This document shows, in pieces, positions 1-9,945 of a stretch of 34,272 bases of DNA (its first letter is position 1; the number at the start of each line of letters is the position of its first letter). Origin of the DNA: an uncultured Candidatus Saccharibacteria bacterium (GTDB lineage: Bacteria; Patescibacteriota; Saccharimonadia; Saccharimonadales; Saccharimonadaceae); contig CALXTC010000012.1 in assembly GCA_944391325.1 (NCBI GenBank), forward strand, positions 1-34,272. The letters run 5' to 3'. Below the pieces are notes generated by a model. The model ran no database searches and was not told the DNA's origin. It worked only from the letters and a program-made list of their open reading frames with translations. Position numbers and translations under genes: made by a program.

Positions 1-1292
1 TGGATAACTTCGTCAATGTTGTCCAAGGCAATCTTTAAGCCCTCTAAGATATGGGCGCGATCACGAGCCTTACGCAGTTCAAACTCAGTGCGACGACGCA
101 CCACCTTGCGACGATGCTTTAGGTATTCATTCAAGATTTCCTCTAGTCCTAGAACACGCGGCTGGATACCATCAACCAAGGCCAGCATGTTGTAGTGGAA
201 GCTAGACTGTAGGCTAGTCCATTTGAATAGTTGGTTTAGCACCTTGTTGGGATAGGCGTCCTTTTTAAGGTCAATGACCATATGGACTTTGCCACGGGCT
301 GATTCATCGCGAATGGCCTGGATGCCAACAATCTTCTTCTCCTTGACCAGATCGGCAATCTTTTGAATCAGCGTTTCCTTGTTGGTGCCATATGGAACCT
401 CGGATATCACGATGCGGGAACGGCCACGACTAGTTTCCTCGATATTAGTCACGGCTCGCATCACTACACTGCCACGTCCAGTCAAATAGGCCTGCTTCAT
501 TGATGGGCCAGCGTAAACGATGCCGCCAGTCGGGAAATCTGGCCCCTTAACAAATTTCATTAGGTCATCAATAGTTGTTTCCTCGGGCCCATGATCAATT
601 AGATAGGTTATGGCATCACACAATTCGCCTAGATTGTGAGTTGGGATACTGGTAGCCATACCAACGGCAATACCAACCTGTCCATTTAGCAGCAAGTTTG
701 GCAACTTGGCTGGCAAGACAACCGGCTCTTTCAACGTGCCGTCATAGTTATCACGGAAGTCAACTGTATCCTTGTCTAGGTCAGCCAATAACGCTGCACC
801 AGCCCTAGCCATTCGAGCCTCGGTATAACGAGAGGCAGCCGGTGGGTCACCGTCCATTGAGCCAAAGTTACCCTGCCCCTCAACCAGTGGATACCGCATA
901 ACCCAGTCCTGAGCCAGACGCACCATAGCATCATAAATGGCGCTATCACCGTGCGGGTGATATTTACCCATCACATCACCGACAATACGAGCTGACTTCA
1001 CAAACTTGGTGCCTGGTCGCCAGCCGTTGCGCTCCATTGTGTATAGGATACGGCGATGGATTGGCTTCATACCGTCACGAACATCCGGCAAGGCACGATC
1101 AACAATCACCGACATGGAGTAGCGTAGATAACTCCACTCCATCACGTCCTCAACCGTCTTCAGCTCGACCACGCGTGAGTGATCGGCCGTTGTGCGCACA
1201 GTTTCGCCGGCAATCGCCTGAGCCTCTTCGGGCTGAGCCTGATCAGCCATATCTGGGGTTAATTCATCATTCTGTATATTATTCTCTGCCAT
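1..1292 (-). CDS. gyrA: DNA gyrase subunit A (N-terminal part, cut by window edge)
   Basis: GyrA is the DNA-cleaving subunit of the A2B2 gyrase that introduces negative supercoils in the cytoplasm. About 430 codons are present, starting at ATG 1292, 11 bases after a GGAG Shine-Dalgarno. The winged-helix and tower regions are visible: the quinolone-resistance segment reads [17 protein letters not shown], with the Ser and Asp of a quinolone-sensitive enzyme, and the catalytic tyrosine lies in ASRYTEAR. An acidic, Gln-rich N-terminal extension of about 30 residues precedes the conserved core. It lies 22 bases downstream of gyrB in the same direction, so the two are almost certainly one operon, giving equal subunit supply. 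The C-terminal DNA-wrapping domain is outside the window. ParC is the alternative, but the direct linkage to GyrB and the residue pattern favour gyrase. Confidence 0.95.
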   Translation of the reverse strand, partial: MAENNIQNDELTPDMADQAQPEEAQAIAGETVRTTADHSRVVELKTVEDVMEWSYLRYSMSVIVDRALPDVRDGMKPIHRRILYTMERNGWRPGTKFVKSARIVGDVMGKYHPHGDSAIYDAMVRLAQDWVMRYPLVEGQGNFGSMDGDPPAASRYTEARMARAGAALLADLDKDTVDFRDNYDGTLKEPVVLPAKLPNLLLNGQVGIAVGMATSIPTHNLGELCDAITYLIDHGPEETTIDDLMKFVKGPDFPTGGIVYAGPSMKQAYLTGRGSVVMRAVTNIEETSRGRSRIVISEVPYGTNKETLIQKIADLVKEKKIVGIQAIRDESARGKVHMVIDLKKDAYPNKVLNQLFKWTSLQSSFHYNMLALVDGIQPRVLGLEEILNEYLKHRRKVVRRRTEFELRKARDRAHILEGLKIALDNIDEVI

Positions 1293-1314
1293 TTTCTATC
1301 TCCTCTTCCCCAAA

Positions 1315-3330
<2,016 letters not shown>

Positions 3331-3360
3331 CTACCCTCACGGAATTTTACAACTTCATTT

Positions 3361-3390
3361 AGTATAGCAAATTACACCTATATTGGTCAA
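3361..3390 (-). promoter_or_regulatory. gyrB-gyrA promoter
   Basis: On the minus strand TTGACC and TATACT are separated by 18 bases. The predicted start gives a leader of about 40 bases before the gyrB ATG, which carries its own AGGAG. A small inverted repeat (AACGC...GCGTT, 3393-3410) lies just upstream of the -35 box and could be a regulator site; that part is inference. Confidence 0.75.
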
Positions 3391-4020
3391 TTTAACGCAT
3401 TCTAAGGCGTTTACAGGCCAATTTGGTGCACAATGAGTAAATTATTTATACACATATTATTAATCATCGGCTGATGCCCTGTTAATTGTTTATTGACAAT
3501 TAATCTGATGTGAACTTCCGATTGAACAATTTCTGTGTTCTACGGCCCTACCACCAGTGTATAAACTACCTCAGTCCTATGGTATCAGCAATGGTGTTTT
3601 GGCTAGTGGAAATACCATAGGTAGGTCTGGGTTATTGCTACCGGTTATACAATCTAGCTGCCCACTAGGTCATTATTAACGAGCCCCGCTGGGCCATTCC
3701 TTTCTAGCGATCTTACCGTACTATCGGTCGTATAATATAGTATCTAGTTTGCCTATATTAACGCTGGTTAGACTAGCCATGCCAGAGTCATTTAGTGTGG
3801 CTATTCTCTCATTTCCTACTACTCCAGTTAGAGTAAATCTGATAGAAAGAATGATGATAGACATAAAATCCTAGCGGATTTCTATCCGCCTCACTCGCAT
3901 ACAAAGAAGGTGTGGGTGCTTTAACTCCCCGATGGAAGATGAAGATGATGTTTGTTTAGGACTGGTCTTAGTCCACCATGACATAATGCTATTGGTTATT
4001 ATAGCATAAAAGCACTGGCA
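3391..4020. other. Non-coding interval with long inverted repeats (candidate structured RNA)
   Basis: No convincing gene is seen here; the longest ATG-started frames are under 50 codons. The interval holds a perfect 10-bp inverted repeat CCTATGGTAT (3576-3585)/ATACCATAGG (3612-3621), extended outward by ACCT/AGGT and GTATAA/TTATAC, so that about 3560-3655 can fold as one long interrupted hairpin. Further right are a GCGGAT/ATCCGC hairpin near 3875-3890 and an ATGCTAT/ATAGCAT hairpin near 3986-4008; the latter may end the transcript of the ATPase gene at 4021. No promoter with both boxes could be placed for a separate RNA, so strand and extent are unknown. Confidence 0.4.
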
Positions 4021-7000
4021 CTAATGTAGATTAATAGTAAACTCATCCGAATTTTGCTGAGTTCGTGGCCGTTGTACCAGCTGGGCTGGTGGGATGGGTG
4101 ACTGTGGATACATCGCCGCCTGAGTACCTTGATTTACGGTTTGGCGAGACCATTCAGTACCGTTATTAACAGGAGCGATAACTGGCTGAGCTGGCTGCGA
4201 ATTAACCGGTTGAGCAGCAACTGATTGCTGTTGTGGTGGCAAACCAATATCCCCTAGCTGATCCAATGGTGGCAAGGGTGGCAGCTGCTCTGACTGGCTT
4301 GACGTCACGACGGCTGGATGTGAAGCTGGCGTCTGACTGGGTTGTTGCGATACATTACCCAATGATGGCGCTGGCATAGCCTTATTATCAGCAGGCTTAC
4401 CGTTAGCCGATGACACTTGCCCACCAGAAGCCAAGCTCTGACGCTTAGCCAGCCAATTATCAATAAACGAATTGCTAGACGCACCACCTGATTGACCACC
4501 GCCAGCATTAGTCGGCTTTGGTGTGACAACTGGGTTGGCTGGTTTACGCGTCGGGGTCGGTTTGACAGTTGCCCAGCGTCGCTGAATCTCCGCCTCGACC
4601 TCCGCCCGTGGACGACCATATTTAGACGCCGATAACTTTTCTAGGGCCTTACCCAGCTCTGGATTCGGCTCGGCCATTAATGGCGGTAACTGCATTGAGA
4701 ATGGCGAGGTTGGCGAGCCGTTAATTAACATCTTGACGGCGGCGGTGTAGTTAGGCATAAACAGCAGATCCTCAGCCTGAAAAACTGGCTGGAACATTTT
4801 AACAATATCCTCAACATCATCAGTACCGACACGACCAATAACATAGGTGCCAACGTTGCCGTGCACTGCCCCACGAATCTTGTCGATTAGCTGGCCCATA
4901 AACTGGTTAGCAACAATTAGATTCAGGCGATATTTACGCGCCTCGGACAAAATCGATTCAAATGAGTCGGTGGCGAAGTTCTGGAACTCGTCGACAAATA
5001 GACAGAAATCCTGACGTTGATTCTCGGGGATATTAGTTCTGGACATGGCTGCTGCCTGAAACTTCATGACGAACACCATACCTAGCAATTTAGACGACAT
5101 TTCACCCAGCTTGCCCTTAGACAGGTTAACCAACAGAATCTTTCGATTATCCATAATTTCCCGTAGATTGAGCGTCGAGTGCGTCTGCCCCAAGATGTTA
5201 TTCATCATGGTATTTTCAAAATCTGCCCACTTTGACACCACCCAGCTAGTCACCTCACCGGCATCGTTGGAACGTTGGGAGTTCGGCCATTCCTTAGTCC
5301 AGAAATCGATCGCCCGTTGATTTGTCAAATATTTAATTTTTGGCTTGGCAAAATCTGGGTCATTTAGCAACTTAGGAATGTCCATAAAGGTGCCACCACC
5401 CGGATCGGCCATGGTCAGCAACGCCGCATAGCGAACAATATTGGCCATACGTGGTCCAACAATACCCTGCCGATTAGGGTCGTATAGCGAATAGAACATG
5501 TTGATAGTTTCCGAAACGATGTAGTCCTTGGTTCGATCGGGGTCTGGGTCATTCGGATCGATCTCGAATAAGTTCATACCAATCGGATGTTCCATGTCGG
5601 CTGGGTTAAAGTAAATAATGTCGTTAACCCGTTCCTTTGGCACAATCTGCAAAAGTTTTTCGACCGTATCGCCGTGGGGATCGATAAAGGCAAATCCCCT
5701 GCCCTCCATCATATCCTGCAAGGCTAGTCGCTCTAGAAAAACCGACTTACCCATACCAGTAGAACCCATCACATAAACGTGACGACGCCGATCATCAGTC
5801 GATAGACGAATTGGCTTTTTGACTCCGCGAAAGACGTTATAGCCCAACAATAGTCCTTCTGTCATCTGTTGGGTTGGGCCATCTACCTCTTTGAATGTTT
5901 GCCGCTCCACCTGTGACGACGGGATATTAGTCTGATTCGGCAAATGGAATATAGAGGCTAATTCAACAGTATTCAATATGTCAGATGAGCGCTCCGCCGG
6001 AAAGAAACGCATAATATATGACGTAACGAATTCCTCAATGTTATTCGTGGGCGTAAACTTAAAGCCATTGCCCGTTGGGGAATTAAATAGCGAAAACGCT
6101 GATTGCAGACTAGTCAGTAGAGCCTGCGATCGCCCCGCGCTAGGCGTCGAGGCAATTAATCGAATCATCACCTCATAACCAGCATGGCGAGCCTTTTCCT
6201 CCATGGCCTCTACCCTAGTTTGATCCGTGCCACTCAACTGCTTAATCTCATTTTCGCGGTCTGAGGCCGTTGGTGGTTTCCATAGCGCCTCTAGAATCTG
6301 GGCGAAATAGCCCCAATCTGGGCCACGCCGACCACTACTGGCACCCTTTTTGCCATCGCGAATATCCTGAACCCGATCCTCAATTTTGCGTGTCCAACCA
6401 TCACGAGCCGGACGCAACAAAATCTGCACCCCCACACCATCACCACGCTGCGCCATGGATAAAGCATTTAGAATCGCCCCCATCGCATCGCGCTTAGTGT
6501 CCTTATATGTAGCAATCGGAAACGTGTATGGCTTAGTTAGAGTTAACTCACCACCGAGCGTACCACTAATCTTGCCTGCTCGACTAAATAGATTGACCTC
6601 CTCAACCTCCTCGAGCCTGGCAGTTGGATAGGCTGCCATGATAGCCTGCTTGACATTGTCCAATAACACATACGGTACGGCCGTGTAGTAATGAATTAGT
6701 CCATCATTAGCAACTATTTCAAAGGTAATGTGCCGTTGACCATATAGACGACTATGAAAGCCCTTGGTAGCCGTGCTAGCAATAACGTTGTACATCGTCT
6801 GTGCCTGCGAAACAGTTTCGTCGGTAATGTCACGAATATCCCGGCTACCAACCTCCTTGTCATCACTACTGGGTGGCAGATGAATCATAATCTGCACCAT
6901 CTTTAGAGCGCGTTCGTAATTTTTTTGCTCACGAGCCTTTTTGCGGAAAGCCGTATAGGCAATCACAACAATAGTTGCCAGTACCGCTATGACAACCAGA

Positions 7001-7038
7001 ACGCTGATTAGCGATATAACTATACCTCCAACATTCAT
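4021..7038 (-). CDS. Membrane-tethered DUF8128/VirD4-like ATPase
   Basis: Large (1005 aa) ATPase of the HerA/VirD4-TraG type found widely in CPR genomes beside type IV secretion or pilus-like genes. One transmembrane helix spans about residues 7-29, so the bulk is cytoplasmic. A mixed alpha/beta region follows, matching what I recall as the DUF8128 arrangement. The motor domain has Walker A GSTGMGKS at about residue 423, FIDPHGDT shortly after, and Walker B LFVDEFQNF at about 679. From about residue 820 the protein is a long Pro/Gln/Ser/Asn-rich, probably disordered tail ending DEFTINLH. The ATG at 7038 has only a weak Shine-Dalgarno. The upstream small gene (7084-7515) runs in the same direction and is a usual companion in this group. 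Role (inferred): DNA or protein translocation across the cell envelope; the substrate is unknown. Confidence 0.8.
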   Translation of the reverse strand: MNVGGIVISLISVLVVIAVLATIVVIAYTAFRKKAREQKNYERALKMVQIMIHLPPSSDDKEVGSRDIRDITDETVSQAQTMYNVIASTATKGFHSRLYGQRHITFEIVANDGLIHYYTAVPYVLLDNVKQAIMAAYPTARLEEVEEVNLFSRAGKISGTLGGELTLTKPYTFPIATYKDTKRDAMGAILNALSMAQRGDGVGVQILLRPARDGWTRKIEDRVQDIRDGKKGASSGRRGPDWGYFAQILEALWKPPTASDRENEIKQLSGTDQTRVEAMEEKARHAGYEVMIRLIASTPSAGRSQALLTSLQSAFSLFNSPTGNGFKFTPTNNIEEFVTSYIMRFFPAERSSDILNTVELASIFHLPNQTNIPSSQVERQTFKEVDGPTQQMTEGLLLGYNVFRGVKKPIRLSTDDRRRHVYVMGSTGMGKSVFLERLALQDMMEGRGFAFIDPHGDTVEKLLQIVPKERVNDIIYFNPADMEHPIGMNLFEIDPNDPDPDRTKDYIVSETINMFYSLYDPNRQGIVGPRMANIVRYAALLTMADPGGGTFMDIPKLLNDPDFAKPKIKYLTNQRAIDFWTKEWPNSQRSNDAGEVTSWVVSKWADFENTMMNNILGQTHSTLNLREIMDNRKILLVNLSKGKLGEMSSKLLGMVFVMKFQAAAMSRTNIPENQRQDFCLFVDEFQNFATDSFESILSEARKYRLNLIVANQFMGQLIDKIRGAVHGNVGTYVIGRVGTDDVEDIVKMFQPVFQAEDLLFMPNYTAAVKMLINGSPTSPFSMQLPPLMAEPNPELGKALEKLSASKYGRPRAEVEAEIQRRWATVKPTPTRKPANPVVTPKPTNAGGGQSGGASSNSFIDNWLAKRQSLASGGQVSSANGKPADNKAMPAPSLGNVSQQPSQTPASHPAVVTSSQSEQLPPLPPLDQLGDIGLPPQQQSVAAQPVNSQPAQPVIAPVNNGTEWSRQTVNQGTQAAMYPQSPIPPAQLVQRPRTQQNSDEFTINLH

Positions 7039-7083
7039 CGTTGCTTGCCCCTATTTACCCCGATTATTATTAAATCTATCTGT

Positions 7084-7515
7084 TTATTTATCCTTCTTGC
7101 CCACTATTTTACCATAACGAGTCTTTAAATAATCACGCATAATCATGGCAATTTGGTGCGCCAGCTCGTATGGATCATCCTTGTCCTTGGCGATAACGGC
7201 CTGAGCCTTAGCCACCCAGGCGCGTTCGATATCATCAGCGTCAACAGACGGAGTAGCCACTGGCGTGGTCGACTGTGGCTGAACGGGCGTGGGATTAGGC
7301 GTTGCCGCTGGCATTACCTGGCTTGGTTGAGCCAACTGTTCGGCAATAGCCAGTTGCTCGGCCTGTAATGGTGCCTGATTCAATCGCTCACCATTGTTAA
7401 TCGTTGTAGATGGGTCAACGTTATACTGAGGTAGTTGATTGTTGCCAACCTCAAAATTGCCACCATTCTGTTGTGGTACCTGATTAAAATTCGGCATTCC
7501 TGCACCCGGTTCCAT
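7084..7515 (-). CDS. Small CPR-type protein preceding the VirD4-like ATPase
   Basis: A 143-aa protein in two parts: a low-complexity Gln/Pro/Asn-rich N-terminal half and a compact charged helical C-terminus (AWVAKAQAVIAKDKDDPYE, then a helix ending KTRYGKIVGKKDK). I recall the C-terminal pattern 'AWV.KAK.I...KDDPYE....KADYLK.RY' as frequent in CPR genomes next to this ATPase; its biochemical role is unknown. The frame could extend upstream to about 7572, but the ATG at 7515 is chosen because an extended -10 box (TGGTATAAT) sits 9 bases upstream, implying a leaderless or near-leaderless mRNA. The shared Gln/Pro-rich low complexity with the tail of the neighbouring ATPase suggests the two proteins work together (inference). 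Confidence 0.75.
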   Translation of the reverse strand: MEPGAGMPNFNQVPQQNGGNFEVGNNQLPQYNVDPSTTINNGERLNQAPLQAEQLAIAEQLAQPSQVMPAATPNPTPVQPQSTTPVATPSVDADDIERAWVAKAQAVIAKDKDDPYELAHQIAMIMRDYLKTRYGKIVGKKDK

Positions 7516-7524
7516 TACCCAGTA

Positions 7525-7530
7525 ATTATA
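7525..7530 (-). promoter_or_regulatory. -10 box of the 7515/7038 operon
   Basis: TATAAT on the minus strand preceded by TGG (extended -10), 9 bases before the ATG at 7515. No good -35 is visible. Confidence 0.6.
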
Positions 7531-7609
7531 CCATAACCTAATTGCCAAAATTAACCCGTCAAACAGTATCACTTTAGCCTTAGCAACCCTAGATACACGC
7601 TAAATACGC

Positions 7610-8014
7610 CTACATCTTGCGAATAACATAAGCTGACGCCACCGCTTCGATAGTGGCAACCAGCAACACATCGATAAAGTCAATCCGACCAATAGAGTTT
7701 AGGGAAATCAACATAATTGGTGCCGCCGAAACAATCGCACAGACAGCCAACGTTTTTTGCATAATGCGCTTAGAACGGTCGTCAGTAGTCGTTGTTGGTG
7801 CATGTGAAGGCGCAATTAGATGATAGGCATACCCAAATAGCATTGTGGCCAGCACAATAAGCCCATAAAACAATATATAGATAAGCAATAAGACCAATAG
7901 AATTATTACTGGGCCACCCGTAGAGGGATTAGTCATATTCAGCGTAAAAAACAACGACAGTGCCGCAATGACCACTGCCAAAAATGCGCCAATTGCAATA
8001 GTTCGCCGTCGCAT
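7610..8014 (-). CDS. Hypothetical four-helix membrane protein
   Basis: I do not recognise this family. The 134-aa product has four hydrophobic stretches: after MRRRTIAIG, around GGPVIILLVLLLIYILF and the following VLATMLFGYAY, then KTLAVCAIVSAAPIMLI, then IDVLLVATIEAVASAYV. A short polar loop (HAPTTTTDDRSKR) lies in the middle and the protein ends in RKM. The N-terminal MRRR suggests an N-in topology. ATGs at 8014 and 8035 and a TTG at 8047 are possible starts. I prefer 8014 because TATGTT lies 8 bases upstream, as in other leaderless genes here, but this is weak. It lies downstream of nothing obvious and upstream of the ATPase pair, in the same direction. Confidence 0.6.
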   Translation of the reverse strand: MRRRTIAIGAFLAVVIAALSLFFTLNMTNPSTGGPVIILLVLLLIYILFYGLIVLATMLFGYAYHLIAPSHAPTTTTDDRSKRIMQKTLAVCAIVSAAPIMLISLNSIGRIDFIDVLLVATIEAVASAYVIRKM

Positions 8015-8065
8015 ATACCAATAACATAATAACATAAGCAAAAACAAACCAAATCTAATTTAAGA

Positions 8066-8440
8066 GAGGCTGCCCAGCATCATTGGCAGTTGCGAAGCCT
8101 AAATGCGGCAAACTCATCCGCCACCAAAAATACAAAGTACAGGGCGCGAGTCGCGGTCGCCTTTGAGGCTGGACAAGCCTCGACTGACCGCTCCCATTCG
8201 GGAGCATATTTAGTGACAGCGGAGCTGGTCGTAACAATATCAATCAAAGATACTTTACTGACTTACGCTCAACGCCTTCGTGACAGAGTGGTAGCTGTAG
8301 CACTACGCTACGAATATAGTAAAACTACTAATGTAGACGAACTAGGCGGCAGCTACCATGCCTGTCACGAACAATCAACCGTGGATAGACGACTTATGTG
8401 TCTGCGCCTTCACTTCAGTTGATCGGTCTGTTGCGACGGT
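8066..8440 (+). ncRNA. Candidate structured non-coding RNA
   Basis: A GC-richer island between AT-rich flanks, packed with consecutive hairpins: AGGCT/AGCCT (8067-8071/8096-8100), GCGG/CCGC (8105-8108/8118-8121), GAGGCT/AGCCTC (8165-8170/8176-8181) and GCTCCC/GGGAGC (8190-8195/8200-8205). Best is a long stem in which GTGACAG (8280-8286) pairs with CTGTCAC (8362-8368) and GTGGTAGCTG (8288-8297) pairs with CAGCTACCAT (8350-8359), enclosing two smaller hairpins (TAGC/GCTA and TAGTA/TACTA). One stem pair is G-U only on the plus strand, which favours that strand. Open frames of about 110 codons (+, TTG start) and about 58 codons (-) exist, but neither has a ribosome site or a known family. No promoter or terminator is clear, so the ends are approximate. 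Confidence 0.5.
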
Positions 8441-9166
8441 ATCCAAAAGGTGCGACAAATTGGCCTCATGCCATTTTGTTATGTAGACCCGACTACAACA
8501 TTTTGTCAGTGTTTGTTTTTGAATAGAAAGAACGAGCTTTCGGACTATTTGATATTTGTGAATTTCTTTTTGTCTTTCAAGCTTGACTACAGCATATCAA
8601 ACCATAAGTCATATGTCAATAATTTTTAATGGTTATTGCGTTGTATTTTTTACTGTCTATATGTAATGTATTGATACCTATTTACGTACCGTTGTTATAA
8701 ATATGTGTTGTATTTTTTGATATTATCTTTTGTTTTATTGCCACAACAATGGCCTAAAAGTCTTAATTCTTTATCACACGAGTTCTTAAATGAACTTAGA
8801 TCTGCCGAAAATTATTGCTGTTTGTTGATATTTCAACTACATATTTTAATGTCTAATCACACAACTTCGCGGGGTTTCGCTAGACCTCACCGGACATAAA
8901 ACGATCCTAGTGAATCGTTGGTTGCCGCAAATGGGCAAACTACCTTGCAGTGCCTAGGCCTATTAAGACGCAGCTAGAGTCCCGTTTCATAATCTTTCTG
9001 AATTCGAACGTTAATAATGAACCAAATTCCACGCCCAGACTCAGCAATTCGTTTGCCCTACCCGTTCACCAATTTGCACAGCAGTCAAATGCAATAAACC
9101 TACATACTTGATTCGTTTTATCCATCACTTTGCGCAATTTCAAGCACGTAAAATTCCAAGCTCAAC
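8441..9166. other. Mostly AT-rich non-coding stretch with a second hairpin-rich patch
   Basis: 8441-8870 is AT-rich with no supported gene. Around 8871-8961 composition becomes more balanced and small hairpins appear: AACGAT/ATCGTT (8900-8905/8914-8919) and TTGCC/GGCAA (8922-8926/8934-8938), plus the palindrome GCCTAGGC near 8952. This may be the other end of the structured element at 8066-8440 or a separate RNA. A GTG-started 64-codon frame at 8705-8899 has no ribosome site and is not called. Confidence 0.35.
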
Positions 9167-9199
9167 AAAAAACGGCCCTCTGCGAGAATACGGGTCGTT
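9167..9199 (-). terminator. Intrinsic terminator of the small RNA unit
   Basis: On the minus strand AACGACCC pairs with GGGCCGTT (one mismatch) around a 13-base loop and is followed by a T-run. Confidence 0.65.
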
Positions 9200-9287
9200 C
9201 TATGGTAGATTTTGGGTTTGTGTTGTTTTGTATAATGTTTGTTTTTTGTGTGCGCGGTTCATGAATACATTTTTTATTCATCAACCA
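9167..9287 (-). ncRNA. Candidate small RNA (or very short mRNA) with own promoter and terminator
   Basis: A complete short transcription unit on the minus strand: promoter at 9293-9321, predicted start about 9287, and an intrinsic terminator at 9167-9199 (AACGACCC/GGGCCGTT followed by T-run). The 5' part can form an ATGAATA/TATTCAT hairpin (9261-9267/9275-9281). An ATG at 9281, five or six bases after the predicted start, opens a 39-codon frame, but that frame runs through the terminator stem, so a coding role is doubtful. It lies downstream of tmRNA in the same direction. Function unknown. Confidence 0.5.
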
Positions 9288-9292
9288 CCACT

Positions 9293-9321
9293 ATAATATA
9301 TCACCATTGCGCTAGTGTCAA
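9293..9321 (-). promoter_or_regulatory. Promoter of the small RNA unit
   Basis: Minus-strand TTGACA, 17-base spacer, TATTAT: a near-consensus sigma70-type promoter in a region without called genes. Confidence 0.7.
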
Positions 9322-9442
9322 CCATGTATAATGGTATTTTTTACCACATTGAACAACTATGTGGAAAATTGCTCTCCCCACTATCCGCATAGAAAATATT
9401 CACCTATTGGTGTGCAAATTGATAATGTTCCTAAATAATTTC

Positions 9443-9853
9443 TGGTGGAGCTGGCGGGAACCGACCCCGCGTCCGCATGGTAACTATCCAATCATCTACG
9501 AAGCCTATCCAGTTTCAATTTTTAACGTCGTAACCAACTCTACACAGACCCTGGCAAAGAAAAGTGACTCGACGGACACACACTATATTTCAGCTATCGA
9601 GCGTGTGCAGCACGACAACCTAGTCCGATACATATGACACCTGAAACGATCTATCGCACGTCAATCGCCAGATGGGCTGCAATTAAAAACTAAGCAGCAA
9701 CAGCCATTGCCATAGCCTTAGGAGCAAAAGCATCCTTTACGCTAGCGACAAAGGCCTGCAAACGTGATTTTGCATTTATTTATGACTGTAAAGTAGTCAA
9801 CTACTCGCCGATTGAATTGTTAATGTCCATCCGTCGAAGCAAAATTCAGCCCC
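9443..9853 (-). ncRNA. ssrA: tmRNA (SsrA) with a 27-codon tag
   Basis: Transfer-messenger RNA rescues stalled ribosomes with SmpB and adds a degradation tag. The 3' end on the minus strand is tRNA-like: GGACGCGGGGTCGGTTCCCG, the T arm, then CCAGCTCCACCA with encoded CCA at 9443. The 5' end GGGGCTG (9847-9853) pairs with CAGCTCC to form the acceptor stem, and TTCGACGGATGGACA follows as in the tRNA-like D region. The tag frame runs 9773-9690: a GCA (Ala) resume codon, the tag beginning AKSRLQAF and ending AMAMAVAA, then TAG. The hydrophobic Ala-Val-Ala-Ala end is typical of a protease tag, but 27 codons is longer than the 8-15 usual in model bacteria. Total length about 411 nt. The window contains no smpB. 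Confidence 0.93.
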
Positions 9854-9863
9854 AGACACCTCT

Positions 9864-9892
9864 ACTCTACCAGATATAGCCTGTTTAAGCAA
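9864..9892 (-). promoter_or_regulatory. Probable tmRNA promoter
   Basis: Minus-strand TTGCTT, 17-base spacer, TAGAGT preceded by TGG. Predicted start is a few bases upstream of the mature tmRNA 5' end, leaving a short leader that RNase P would remove. Confidence 0.5.
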
Positions 9893-9932
9893 TAGCTCTT
9901 CGACTAATTATCAGCAACTAATCAGCTTATGC

Positions 9933-9938
9933 TATACT
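9933..9938 (+). promoter_or_regulatory. -10 box of comM
   Basis: TATACT with only 7 bases to the ATG at 9946, so the mRNA would begin at or next to the start codon. Confidence 0.6.
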
Positions 9939-9945
9939 ATCAACT

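Noticed and set aside
8090-8422. A 110-codon plus-strand open frame (TTG start) and a ~58-codon minus-strand frame over the structured element
   Set aside because: Both have no ribosome site, no -10 box close to the start and no recognisable domain, and both cover dense RNA stems; open frames on both strands of a structured RNA are expected by chance.
8705-8899. A 64-codon plus-strand frame with a hydrophobic start (GTG)
   Set aside because: The TATAAA upstream is only 3 bases from the GTG, there is no ribosome site and no family; the sequence is AT-rich and the tail overlaps a hairpin patch.
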